From assembly GCA_024760905.1 (NCBI GenBank), contig CM045733.1, positions 16,982,001 to 17,046,000 of the forward strand: 64,000 bases of DNA, read 5' to 3'. This DNA comes from Plotosus lineatus (Eukaryota; Chordata; Actinopteri; Siluriformes; Plotosidae). Of this stretch, positions 54,377 through 64,000 are shown one piece after another; the first letter of the stretch is position 1, and each line of letters begins with the position of its first letter. The notes beneath the pieces were generated by a model that was not told the origin of the DNA, ran no database searches, and worked only from the letters and a program-made list of their open reading frames with translations. A program made the position numbers and the translations under genes.

Positions 54377-55637
54377 GCTTTGATTGTGTTGAGAATGTAA
54401 CGTCCACTCATTAGTTTTATATTGTACTATTGTCTCTGAGACCTCAGCAGAAATAAAAAATAATAAAATAGGATTCTTCTTTTAAGCATTGTGTCTTTTA
54501 TGTCAAACTTTTGGCAGTTTTGTCTCCATATCGGTAATCTCATCAAAGTGACATTGTTATGCCTTGTTATGCATATCAAGCCTATAAAAAGGGGGAAAAA
54601 TGAAATTACACATGAACATGTGCCTTGTTTCAGAAAAAAAACCCTCATTGTTTTATTCATGCTGTTCTTATACTTTTCTTCAAAATGGGGCACAGTCTAC
54701 CTAGGGACACCATCCCTGCAGACCCAGTGGATCCATGACAAACATGAATCAACATGAACTTATTAATAAAAACCTTGATATTCAAATTACAGTTGATGCT
54801 GCCAGTCAAGAGCACCCCCACCCACCACATCTCTCAGCCGCACCCGACACTCCATGTTGTCACATACTTTTCCTCCAGTTTTGAAAGTTTTGAAGCTTTC
54901 GTGAATTTTCTATGGCTGCCATGTTGAATGTGAACCTGACCTTAAACCATCAAAAGGGACGAAGCAGCCAACAGGTCAATGGACCGAGGTCAGGAAACAA
55001 ACAAACAAACAAACAAACACCCCCCCCCCCTCCCCTCCCCTCCCCTCCACAACAACCAGTGGATTCTTAATGGAGGAGGGAGGTGCTCCTGGGAGTCCAT
55101 GGCAGTAATATATGACTGGTCTTTTTCAGGGGGAAATCCCTCAATGTTTAATCAAAAGGCCCAATCTGGCATGTCGTTAAGGTTTTTCTGCAGAGCTCCA
55201 CTTTCTTTCAGTACATAGACTTGCTTCGGAAAAGATCAAAACGGCTGGATAATATGATCCGTTTCCAAGTTTGATAATGAGCCTCTAAATGAGTTTGCCC
55301 TATTAAATGTACCTCTGGATAATGAATAAACCATTCAACTAACAACTCTGATGTGGTCCTTAATTGGGTTATGAAAAGGAAGATTCCAATACTGGCCGAG
55401 TACTTTTAAAATAAATCTTTAGTGTTCTTCAGTTAGGAGAGTTCAGTAAGTTAAATTATAGGAAACAAATAGGCAATAGCTTGAGTTCAGGTCTATGCTG
55501 AATATTATGGAATATAATGTAATGTAATAATTATTTTTGAGCAAAATGATGGATCCTGCTATATATTATGTACAGTTTTGCTAAGCTAGATGAAAAATAG
55601 AACTGGTTTTGCAAAATCATTTTTCTATTTATGTATA
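54377..55637. other. Mostly unique sequence, no gene seen
   Basis: 1.26 kb. Short (CAAA)n and poly-C/CCCCT run at 55000-55048. No domain-bearing frame. Confidence 0.4.
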
Positions 55638-56135
55638 CAGTGATCCCTCGCTACTTCGTGCTTCAGTTTCTGCGGCTTCAGGGCATCGCGGGTTTTTCAA
55701 AGATATTCATCAAAAAAAATTTAAAAATAAGGAAATTAAGGAAAAATAGGGAAACAGTCCAGGAAAATGCCACAAAACAAGGCCAATTATGCAAAAAAAA
55801 ACAAACAAACAAAAACAACAACAACAAAAAAAAAAACTAACCCAAAACCCCCCAACAAAACTATTGTACTGTACTTACTTTTTTATGTGAGGTGCGCATC
55901 TGAGTGTGTGTGTCTGCGTGTCTGTATGTGTGTGTATTTATATTTTATTTACAGCTATGCATTACTGTATTTTTGAATGTTTGTTGTTATAAGCATTTAT
56001 AGCATTGAATATATACTAATTGAGATTATATACACATATACATGTACGTATACGTCATTCGGTGGGGTCGAGCCTACTTTGCAGAAATTGGGGGGATCTC
56101 GGTACCCATTAACCGCGGAAAGTGAAGGATCCCTG
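55638..56135 (+). mobile_element. MITE-A copy 12, uninterrupted
   Basis: The clearest single-piece copy: CAGTGATCCCTCGCTACTTC after TA (55636-55637), CTTCAGGGCATCGCGGG, GGCCAATTATGC, GTGAGGTGCGCATCTG, GTACGTATACGTCATTC, ACCGCGGAAAGTGAAGGATC and CCTG before TA (56136-56137). 498 bp. Confidence 0.92.
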
Positions 56136-56139
56136 TATA

Positions 56140-56390
56140 TCTAAAGTGGCACGATACTGGGTTCAAGTCCCAGATTTGAGGGTTTCATTGTGGCGTTTGC
56201 ATGTTTCCCCAATGCTTGCATGACTTTCCTCCAGGTACTCCTGTTTCCGCCCACAGATCAAAAACATGCACCTTAGACTACTGTTTCATACTTGCCCTGG
56301 GAATGACTCTGATTGTGTGTTTGCCCTGTGATGATCTGATGATCTGTTCAGGGTGTACCCCGCCTTTACCCTGTGCCTGCTGAAATAAGG
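56140..56390 (+). mobile_element. SINE-2 copy
   Basis: B box GGGTTCAAGTCCCAG, GTGGCGTTTGCATGTTTCC, CCACAGATCAAAAACATGCA, GTTCAGGGTGTACCCCGCC. Truncated at both ends. Confidence 0.72.
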
Positions 56391-56399
56391 ATAGATATA

Positions 56400-57050
56400 G
56401 AGAGGTGGCTAAGTGGTTAGCACAGTGAGTTCTGGGGTCGAATTCCAGCCAAGAGCCTTTCTCAGGGCAGCGGGCAGTGGTGGTTTCTCAGGGGGGGCAG
56501 TGGTGGTCTGGTGGTAAAGGGCGCTGGATCGCTGATCCTAGGTTTGAGGGTTCAATTCCCACTCTCCACAAGGTTGTCTCTGTCCCCCAGTGCAGCTGAC
56601 TGGGTTATCAAAGGCCGGCCATGTCTCTCACTGTCTATGGTGAGAGGTTCATGTAAAAGAACCATTGCTGACTTTGGTAAAGAATAGCTGCATAGCTGTC
56701 AGCGTGTTTCTGTCCCTTGCTAAAGGGTTGTGTCAGGAAGGGCATCCGACGTAAAAACCTATACCAAATCAAATATGCGATGATTCGCTGTGGCAACCCC
56801 TGAGAAAAAGGGAACAGCTGAAAAGGAAATGAAGACGCCTTTCTCTATGGAGTTTGCATGTTCTCCCCACTTGCATGAGTTTCTTCCTGGTACTCTGGTG
56901 TCCTCCCACAGTCCAAATACATGCACATAAGACTAATTGGATGTTTTCACATTGCCCCTTGGAGTGAGTGTGCACTGTGATGGTCTGGTGAGCTGTTCAG
57001 GATGTACCCCGCCTTCGACCAGTGTCAACTGAGATATTCTTCAGGATCAT
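56400..57050 (+). mobile_element. SINE-2 copy split by SINE-1 copy t
   Basis: Left: GGTGGCTAAGTGGTTAGCAC (A box) and GGGTCGAATTCCAGC (B box). Right from 56846: TATGGAGTTTGCATGTTCTC, CCCACAGTCCAAATACATGC, GTTCAGGATGTACCCCGCC. The RNA polymerase III boxes are better preserved here than in most SINE-2 copies. Confidence 0.78.
56464..56836 (+). mobile_element. SINE-1 copy t, RTE-tailed, with duplicated 5' end
   Basis: Flanked by GCCTTTCTC at 56455-56463 and 56837-56845. The first 40 bp (CGGGCAGTGGTGGTTTCTCA) repeat the start of the head before the full head begins (GGGGGGGCAGTGGTGGTCTG). The tail is TGATTCGCTGTGGCAACCCC. Confidence 0.85.
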
Positions 57051-57059
57051 GCAGTGGCT

Positions 57060-57360
57060 GTGCTTGTTCAGGGTGTACAGCTCAGTGGTGAACACTGTCA
57101 TCTCTCAGTGAGATAGTTCTGGGGTTGAATTCTGGATAAGAACTTTGCATGTTCTACGATTGCTTGTTGTTTGGGTTTCCTCTGGGTATTAAGACATGCA
57201 CATTCGGCTAAATGCCTGTTCCAAAATTGCCCCTAGCAGTGAGTGTTAATCGTATGTATGTGTGTAGTGTGTGTTTTGGTCCTGCGATGAACTGGTGAGC
57301 TGTTCAGGGTGTACCTTTGGCTGGTGTCGGCTGAGATAGGCTCCAGCCTTTTACGTCAGA
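57060..57360 (+). mobile_element. SINE-2 copy
   Basis: CAGCTCAGTGGTGAACACTG, GGGGTTGAATTCTGG, TTTGCATGTTCTACG, then CTAAATGCCTGTTCCAAAAT, GTGAGCTGTTCAGGGTGTAC and GATAGGCTCCAGCC. Confidence 0.72.
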
Positions 57361-57413
57361 TGGCTACTCTAAGCTGCACATTGGTGTGAATTTGAGTATG
57401 AATATGTGGTATA

Positions 57414-57747
57414 GAAGGGCAGTGGTGGCCTAGTAGTAAAGGTAATGGATCACTGATCCTAAGGTTGGGGGTTCAAGCCCCACTCTCCCTGGGTTGTCAC
57501 TGTCCCCCCCAGTGCAGCTAACTGGGTTATCAAAAGTCGGCCATGTCTCTCACTGTCTATAGTTAGAGGTTCATGTAAAAGAACCATTGCTGACTTTCGA
57601 CAAGAGTAGCTGTATAGCCGTCAGCATGTTTAAGCCCTGTGATGGCCTGGCAAGCTGTCCAGGGTGTACTCTGCCCTTGCTTGAAGTCGGCTGGGATTAT
57701 CGCCAGCCTCCTCGCGACCCTAATTAGGATTAAGTGGTTACAGAAAA
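57414..57747 (+). mobile_element. SINE-1 copy u, full length, SINE-2 type tail, 15-bp TSD
   Basis: Flanked by TGAATATGTGGTATA at 57399-57413 and 57748-57762. Head, body (CTGACTTTCGACAAGAGTAG), then GGCAAGCTGTCCAGGGTGTA and GGATTAAGTGGTTACAGAAA. This full-length example proves that the alternative tail is part of the mobile unit. Confidence 0.93.
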
Positions 57748-57762
57748 TGAATATGTGGTATA

Positions 57763-58484
57763 CATAATGGACAGATATATAGATAAACGTTTACGTGTAG
57801 TAGAATTGCGGCTTCGAGGCTCCAGGATTCAATATTGCATAATATGTTAATATTTATGTTCCATGACAAATTATTCATAGGCGTGCGTGAATGCTTGGAA
57901 GCATGATACCCTATGATGGACTGCCATCATATCCAGGGTGTATTCCTGCCTCATGCCGGTTCTGGATTAAGCTCTTGTTCCATTGTAACAGAGACCAAGA
58001 TAAAGCAGATTGCTATGGAAACTCATTATAGATGCATATGCAAATTCATTAGCAGCAATAAGTGCCTGTGTATTGCATAATGTTACCTTTCAAAAACCGC
58101 AGTGTAAATGTACTGTCGACTTTAATGTACTAACGCTTGTACACCTGTTCATTTATACTGCTATGCAATCAACTATTCACATGACATCAGCACACTGTAT
58201 GAAGTCATGCAGATTCAGGTCAAGCACTTCAGACATTCACGCCAAAGTTCTGATCTTAATCCGAGAGAAATACTGTGTTAGCAGTTTATATGATAAAAAC
58301 ACAGCAATATCTGAGCTAAAATTCATCCAAGCTGATGTGCAAGACTGATCAAAAGCCACCAGAAACCTTAAGTTGCACTTACTGTATTGCTACACAAGGG
58401 GGTCTAGATGGTTCCCTCTTCTTTGTAAACTCTGAAGACTGCTGTCTTTGAAAGTTCACGTTGATCAGAAGTTTCCGAAGTACT
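57763..58484. other. Unique sequence, weak SINE-2 trace
   Basis: 57895-57985 has a faint SINE-2 tail order (GATGGACTGCC, TCCAGGGTGTATTCCTGCC). The plus frame 58010-58348 (112 codons) shows no domain and is not called. Confidence 0.35.
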
Positions 58485-58487
58485 TAA

Positions 58488-59031
58488 TACCCCCATTTCA
58501 CTGGAGCACGGCATGCAATGATTGTGGCGGAAATGCGCGGAACGCAGTCTACGGAAGAGCTTCGGCATTTTTACACGGAAAGTGGGTGAAAATCCTACGG
58601 AAAAGTAGAAATTCTTATACCCTCCCATTTCACTGGACTACAGCATGCAAGGATCGTGTAGCGGAAAGGCGTGGAACGCAGTCTACAGAAGAGCTTCGGC
58701 ATTTTTACACGGAAAATGGGTGAAAATCCTACGGAAAAGTGGAAATTCTTACACTCTCGGAACGTTCACAGCATGTGCGGAATAGGCACGCTAAAGTACG
58801 CCAAAGTGACCCCACATAACACTCAGGGAATTTTTCTCCATGAACGTGCTTTTGAACATGTTCAAAAGCACGTTCACGGAATGTTTTGGCCTGCCGGAAG
58901 CATACGGATGGAGGAAGACTTGAGGAATAACTACGGAATGACACGGAAGATGAGGGAATAAATGCGAAACGTTTGCGGATGACAACATTTTTGCTTCCGT
59001 AAGTCTGCCGTGCTCCAGTGAAATGGGGGTA
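58488..59031. mobile_element. PIF/Harbinger-like MITE, TAA-flanked
   Basis: Ends TACCCCCATTTCACTGGAGC and its exact reverse complement, with TAA on both sides (58485-58487, 59032-59034); a 3-bp TWA duplication is the Harbinger rule. The first 130 bp are tandemly duplicated (second unit from about 58622, starting CCCATTTCACTGGACTACAG). ACGGAA/TTCCGT motifs recur throughout. The centre has a 36-bp perfect palindrome at 58841-58876. No frame. Confidence 0.8.
58841..58876. repeat. 36-bp perfect palindrome inside the Harbinger-like MITE
   Basis: TGAACGTGCTTTTGAACA is followed at once by its reverse complement with no loop. Extending outward adds a few more paired bases with one mismatch. Confidence 0.95.
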
Positions 59032-59034
59032 TAA

Positions 59035-59429
59035 AGGTGCCCGTTCAATAATGAATAGCTGATTTGTTTTGTCTTCCATTATCAGTTCATTTTTGCCTGA
59101 ATACAGAACGATTTCCTGATGAAGCTTGTGGACTTTGTATTTCCGAATCACCTGTTTTACATCTTGTTTTGGTTACAGTAACAATAACAAGACTATGTGA
59201 CCAGAGGAATCTTGATCTTGTACATGCGTGATAACTTGGCAGTGCAAGACGGATTCATGGAAGCTGGAAAAGTCTGAGATCAAGTGTTAGGTTGGGAAAA
59301 AAGAAAACCTACAATTTCAAGAGGAATAAAACGATTGTGATGTTTACTAATATCATTGTGTCTGTGGCAGGGGTTTTTGAAAAGTGCATACAGGAGTAAG
59401 CAAATGGTTTCAGAAATCCATTTCCATTT
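59035..59429. other. Unique sequence, no gene seen
   Basis: No recognised element or frame. Confidence 0.4.
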
Positions 59430-59603
59430 CCAGCATTTTGTAGACACTCTTATCCAGAGCGACTTACAATTATCATTTTGTTTTGTACAACTGAGCAATT
59501 GAAAGTTAAGGGCCTTGCTCAAGGGCCCAATAGTGGTGACAGTGGGGATTGAACCACTGACCTTCAGATTAGAAACCCGAACCACTAAGCCGCCACTGCC
59601 CTA
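59430..59603 (-). mobile_element. SINE-6 (tRNA-derived, 'TTATCCAGAGCGACTTACA' type)
   Basis: Minus strand: GGGCAGTGGCGGCTTAGTGG (A box), GTCAGTGGTTCAATCCCC (B box), then GGGCCCTTGAGCAAGGCCCT, TGTAAGTCGCTCTGGATAAG and AGTGTCTACAAAATGC. This is one of the most common repeat types of teleost genomes as I recall. Confidence 0.8.
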
Positions 59604-59699
59604 TAATGAAAGACATGACGGTATCTTTTTTCTTTTTTTTTTTTGGGGGGGTTAACCATAGAGTAAGCTAATTTTTACTTGGGTTATTTGGTTGACTTG

Positions 59700-60150
59700 G
59701 TGGAACCATGGTGGCATAGCAGTTGTCACATCTGTCTCACAGGAAGAAGGTCCTGGGTTCAAGTCCCAGGTTCAGCACGGATGTGAGTTCCATTTTCTCC
59801 TAAAGCTTGCATAGGTATACTCCGGGTTCCTCCCAAAGGCCAAAGACATGCATGTTAGGCTAATGGGCTGTTTCAAAATGGTCCCTAGGTGTGAGTGTAA
59901 ATTGTGCGTTTGTTGGCCCTATGATGAGCTGTTCAGGGTGTACTTTGCCTTCACCCCAAGGGAGCTGAGAGCCTAATAGGATTAAGCAGATTTGCAACTG
60001 AATGAATGAATTTTGGTCTGAAGGGCCTGCGATGACCTGGCGAGGTGTCCAGGGTGTACCCCACCCTCATCCAGAGTCCTTTGAGATGGCCGCCATCCTC
60101 CCAGCGATCGTAATTAGGATTAAGCGGTTCAGAAAATGAATGAATGAATG
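59700..60150 (+). mobile_element. SINE-2 copy followed by a SINE tail fragment
   Basis: 59700-60012: ATGGTGGCATAGCAGTTGTC, CAGGAAGAAGGTCCTGGG, GGTTCAAGTCCCAGG, GCCAAAGACATGCATGTTAG, GAGCTGTTCAGGGTGTAC, AGGATTAAGCAG and GAATGAATGAA. 60025-60150 is a second tail: GGCGAGGTGTCCAGGGTGTA to GGATTAAGCGGTTCAGAAAA and GAATGAATGAATG. Confidence 0.78.
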
Positions 60151-60999
60151 GCATTTTCCATAACAACATGGAGTGAATCTCTTACAGCACACCGATAATT
60201 CTCCTTGGAAATTGCCCAAGTTTCTGTTGTTTTCCTCTCGTACGACTGATATAACCGGGGTTTAAGTCCTTTTTATGAATAGATAGTACAGTACTAGTAT
60301 AATCCACTCTGTTGGTTTTATTGATGAATTTTGGTCTGCGGTTGTACCCACTTTGAGGGGGAGAAGTAAGAATAAATACAGTAGGCCCTTGACCATTCGC
60401 GGTTCAGTGTTTATGCCTCCGCATACTCGCGGATTAGCGGCAAACCTGGAAGTTTCTGGCACGTTATTCAAATTTAGCCAATGGCTGAGAGCTTTTATTT
60501 CTCCCTCTTGCTGATTGGTTGAAATAATGTGTACACCTCATTTTTTTTCTCCTTCGCACACATGTCATCAACGTGATTGCGTGAATTGTGAATTCACGTT
60601 TTTTTAATGATTATTTAATGATGTCACTCCAACGCCCTGCATCTTCTCTAGCTTCTGGTAATGAGCCTAAACACTTTATTTATTAATAAATACTAACACA
60701 TTACAAAATTTAAAAGTTTTTACTTAATCATTACTACATTTTACTGCATTATTACTGTATTAATGAGTAAGACTGTCTATAGCAGTGGTCCCCAAATCAC
60801 GGCCCGCCTCCACATTTGGCCCGGCCCCCTGAATAATACTAGAGACGCATTATGATTATTATTTTTTTTAGTCTGGCCACATGATCAAGACTAATACACA
60901 TCTAGAACATGACACCCTATTCCACTGTTCTGCCGTCTGTGCCCCTGTTGAACTCCGCCCCCAAACAAAAATCCTAGACTCCCCCTGTCAAACAGAATA

Positions 61000-61711
61000 A
61001 TGGTGAAAAGGTTATGGAAGAGAAAATTTGATTCAGAATGCAGGGTATTTAACCTGCAGTGGACAAACAATTATTTTTTGTTCAATGCCAAGAAACGTTT
61101 GTTTGTATTGTTACGTACGCCTACTGGATTCTATCGGATGAGCCCCCAATTTTGTTATGTATGGAATTCAGAAGTAAACTTAAAGGATATGCGCGCCGAA
61201 GAGACCCGAAGAGCCTCGAAGAGACTGGAAGAGGCTGGACGAGATGGAAAGAGGCTCGAGCCAGTCGGCACCAGGTCCTTAATATAACCTCCCCAAAGTT
61301 CCAGAAAGTTCCCTTCTCAAAGTTTCTGAGTCACCTGACCCAACACCAGGGTAATGCGTAACCAGGTCCATCTCGAAGTTTCCAGACCCCCTTACAGCTG
61401 AGTCATACCATGTGATACTAGTTACAGCACACCCTGAATCTAATTATGTACACCGTTTACACACTCACATTTATATACATGCCCCTAACAGTATCATCTC
61501 TCAAGAGGCAGTGGCGGTATTCAAAGAATACAATCTGCGCCGACACTTTGAATCCCGTCACAAAGACGAGTTTGATCGCTTGCAAGGCCAAATGCGAGTA
61601 GACAAACTCTCAAAGCTAAACAGTGGACCCTTCGCTCAGGAGAATACATCTGTACGCCAGGCTCGGCCGATCCAGTCGTCTGTTCAAGTTGTTTTCAGGT
61701 TGCTCAACTGA
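61000..61711 (+). pseudogene. hAT transposase N-terminal relic, split by an LTR
   Basis: First part at 61000-61108: RKFDSECRVFNLQWTNNYF, FNAKKRL. Second part from 61495: SQEAVAVFKEYNLRRHFESR, then HKDEFDRLQGQMRVDKLSKL. Order and motifs (CRVFN..W...YFF, VAVFKEYNLxRHxExxH) match the N-terminal zinc-finger region of hAT transposases related to GTF2IRD2, from memory. The first Cys pair is lost and the frames of the two parts differ. The protein after about 61690 is unrelated. Confidence 0.72.
61109..61490. mobile_element. Putative solo LTR with 4-bp TSD
   Basis: 382 bp starting TGTTACG and ending CCTAACA, a TG...CA terminal pair with a 5-base inverted match (TGTTA/TAACA). GTAT lies on both sides (61105-61108, 61491-61494). 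Removing it brings the two halves of the hAT frame together. No inner retroviral or retrotransposon genes are present, and the superfamily is not assigned. Confidence 0.6.
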
Positions 61712-62064
61712 TAGCCACCAGTGTTTCTTTTATTATTTATTTCCTGACTTTTTTCTGTGAAGGTCCGGGAAAGGGTTAATAATATTTGGTTATGCGTGGG
61801 CTTATTGGAAAACAATAAATATTTATGTTTAAGCAGCCCTGCAATCGTCATACTTTTACCTTTAGAAACTGACCCCCCCCCCAATCAGAGAACGGGATAG
61901 TAATGTGGCCCCCGCAGGAAAAAGTTTGGGGACCCTGGTCTATAGAATGTGTTTACGAAGCATATTTTAGCGCATGTAATATCATGCATAGGGTTTTAAT
62001 ACTGCGTCAATAACTCGCGGAAGAGCCGGAACTGAACCATCGCGCAAAACGGGGGCCTACTGTA

Positions 62065-62888
62065 CCAAACAAATACAGCCTTGGTCATGCCATGGCTTCT
62101 TCTCTTATCCTGAGTATTTTGTGATCTGAGCTAGACCAGGATTTAAGAGCATCATCAATCAGGTAAATCATACAGGTTTGATTTATTCTTTCATCCAAAG
62201 TTAATTAAAAAAGTCACAGAACTTTGACCAAGAGAAGAAATGAAAGAAATAAGCAAGGCGGTTTAGTAAACAGGGGTAAATGAAGCAAAGCTTTTGCTGT
62301 CTAATCAGAGCAGTCGGTTTAGGGTTGTGTAATTTATTTCAATTGCTTTCTGACATTTAGAGAACGGCTCCTGTAATCACTTCGCCATGGCACTCTGTCC
62401 AGTAATTATTCAATTACAAAACCTAATTGACATCCACTGTTGTCTTTTATTGTCTGAATTTCTTTCCCTGCAGTAATTGCACTGCCACTAATAAAGGCTT
62501 TTCACCCTTGATTGTAAAAATAGATAGTAGTTTTGGGTAACAAGGCCCTTACCATGCCACGGAACAACAGTACGAAAAGCCTGAAGTGCGTCCCCGATCT
62601 GTTGGACAGCGCTTTTGTTTATGTGTCGTTCAGGTTCGAATTATAATTACAAGTGTATTAAAAAGGAACGATTGCCTATGACCAGCAATTATGATGTGAA
62701 CCCTTGGGGGTAAAATAACACTTTATAAAAGATACAGAGTGCTTGGGTTGTAGCCCGGCGCAGTTAAAGCAAACCCAAGTATCCAGTAAACTGTTTCTAA
62801 TACATCTTCCTCATGTCAGGCCCTTAACCATTCCCTTGTCCTTTGCCTCGGAAAAAAAGGATTTAATTCTTCTTCACATGTGAGAGGG

Positions 62889-62957
<69 letters not shown>

Positions 62958-64000
62958 TACACACACACACACACAACCTCATTTTCTATTTCCTTTGATG
63001 ACTAGCGGGAGAAGGTTTACAACTACAGAAGCACTCTTGAAAATAATAAATCATGAGAGTGTCTTCCTGTACTAATTGACATTTGACAACATCATTTGCA
63101 TAATGATTCAAAACACCCTCGAGGGAGATGCTTAAGAGGAGGAAAACATTATGGATTTACTAATTAGCTATCGTCAGTTCCTTTTTTTTTTTCCTTCCTC
63201 CGTTGCATTCGTTAGTTTGAGCACAGTAACTTGATCAGACAACCGTAGCTTTCGCAACACTCATCATCACTATTCAATCGGGATTATTGGTGATGCTGTC
63301 ATGCAGGAGTTACTCTTGCTTCATGGAGGCATTAATCTAAATTTGGAAGTTTTTAAGCTTGGCTCTTCTTTTGAATAGTTCACAGAAACTGAGCTCAGAT
63401 CACCCACCTACAGTGTCCGTATTAAGATACTGTATATCGCTAATGTAGGGGTTGAAATAAACATGCAGAAGTTTTGGATAAGTGGTTCGAAAGTCATTCT
63501 GGAAATGAGCACCATCCACGTTTGCTGTCAGTATGGCTTAATTTACGATGCACAGTATTGTTTAAACCAATTAGATGAAGGTCATCTTTCCTCATACTCG
63601 GTGCTTGGAGTGCCATTATGTTTTTGTTATTCCCATGTTTTTGATTGAGTGCCACTCACAACACCCTGCTCCTCTACAGTGCTCGCAAGAGCTTCTGCTG
63701 CAAATCCGAGTGCCTGAGCGTGAACTTGTTAATAGAGTGTGCTGCATATTATAGTGCGAGAGTGCGAGTTGCAAACAAGTGCCTCCCCTGTAAGTGAAAT
63801 ATTATGAGATCCCATTCCCAGGTGTGACTCAGTTATGAATTTTGAACCATGTTAATTTGGTTGGAACACTACTTATTTTTTTTATGGCTCATATTGTATG
63901 CCATCCTGTATTTGTCTATTTACTGCTGCCCTGAGTAATTGGAAGAACATGGCAATTTTGTGCTTGAACTTCAAAGGTTCCTGTTGAAACAAAACACAAA
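62065..64000. other. Unique island with (CT)n(AC)n, candidate conserved DNA
   Basis: About 1.9 kb without recognised TEs. (CT)n at 62890-62941 is followed by (AC)n to 62974. The 62330-62500 part (CAGTAATTATTCAATTACAA, ACCTAATTGACATCCACTG, AGTAATTGCACTGCCAC) is dense in homeodomain-type TAATT cores and looks single-copy. No gene is supported up to the window end. Confidence 0.4.

Larger units (their letters stand above)
60783..61937 (+). mobile_element. hAT transposon nested in the Tigger-like MITE
   Basis: Ends CAGTGGTCCCCAAATCACGG and (reverse complement) CAGGGTCCCCAAACTTTTTC. Perfect 8-bp duplication GTCTATAG at 60775-60782 and 61938-61945. It carries the N-terminal part of a hAT transposase and a possible solo LTR; the catalytic region is missing. 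Confidence 0.88.
60379..62062. mobile_element. Tigger-like MITE carrying a nested hAT
   Basis: Ends CAGTAGGCCCTTGACCATTC and (reverse complement) CAGTAGGCCCCCGTTTTGCG, with further inverted matches (GCGGTTCAG, CTCGCGG). TA on both sides (60377-60378, 62063-62064). Without the insertion at 60783-61945 it is about 520 bp. No transposase of its own. Confidence 0.82.

Noticed and set aside
58010..58348. 112-codon plus-strand frame
   Set aside because: No recognisable domain, no splice sites checked as convincing, and ordinary composition; likely chance.

Overview
The window looks like gene-free nuclear DNA from a teleost fish. No host exon, rRNA, functional tRNA, operon or CRISPR could be supported. 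The fish call rests on the repeats: RTE-type non-LTR retrotransposons, Tc1-like elements with long inverted ends, Rex1/CR1-like 3' ends ending in TTATC repeats, several tRNA-headed SINEs of types common in teleosts, and very dense (GT)n, (AT)n and (GA)n arrays. Species cannot be fixed from this sequence. Family names such as 'SINE-1' or 'MITE-A' are local labels used here.

Layout. 1-5.1 kb: a hAT MITE with a perfect target-site duplication (TSD), a MITE-A, (AT)n tracts holding a SINE and an RTE fragment, a Tigger-like element, and two SINEs stacked at one site. 5.1-8.1 kb: a possible LTR, then mostly unique DNA. 8.1-10.1 kb: nested SINEs, and MITE-B inside MITE-A. 10.1-17.2 kb: mostly unique sequence with a (GT)(GA) tandem block that carries a hAT insertion. 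17.2-23.4 kb: SINEs, a Tc1 relic, and an AT-rich minisatellite that has collected SINEs and an RTE copy. 23.4-30 kb: unique islands, SINEs, and an inverted duplicate of a segment near 14 kb. 30-36.5 kb: a near full-length but broken RTE element, interrupted by a Rex1-like tail and a Tc1 relic, followed by a Tc1 element with an almost complete transposase frame. 36.5-50.2 kb: SINEs, six MITE-A copies and one truncated MITE-B, a BED-type hAT relic, and a TA-flanked MITE. 50.2-53.3 kb: unique. 53.3-60.1 kb: two MITE-A copies, SINEs, and a Harbinger-like MITE. 60.4-62.1 kb: a solo LTR inside a hAT inside a Tigger-like MITE. 62.1-64 kb: unique.

How the parts relate. The RTE retrotransposon encodes an endonuclease and reverse transcriptase. 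SINE-1 carries pieces of the RTE 5' UTR and its 3' end, so it was probably mobilised by the RTE machinery; a second form of SINE-1 carries the tail of SINE-2 instead. MITE-A and MITE-B have TA-flanked CAG... ends of the pogo/Tigger type and no coding capacity. A Tigger C-terminal relic at 3.6-4.0 kb shows that the superfamily was present. Every transposase or reverse transcriptase frame seen is broken.

No new defence or metabolic system was found. The most interesting signals are the composite SINE with exchangeable tails, the inverted duplication bounded by MITE-A sequence, the nested insertions with readable TSDs, and two large palindromes. All identities are judged by eye.
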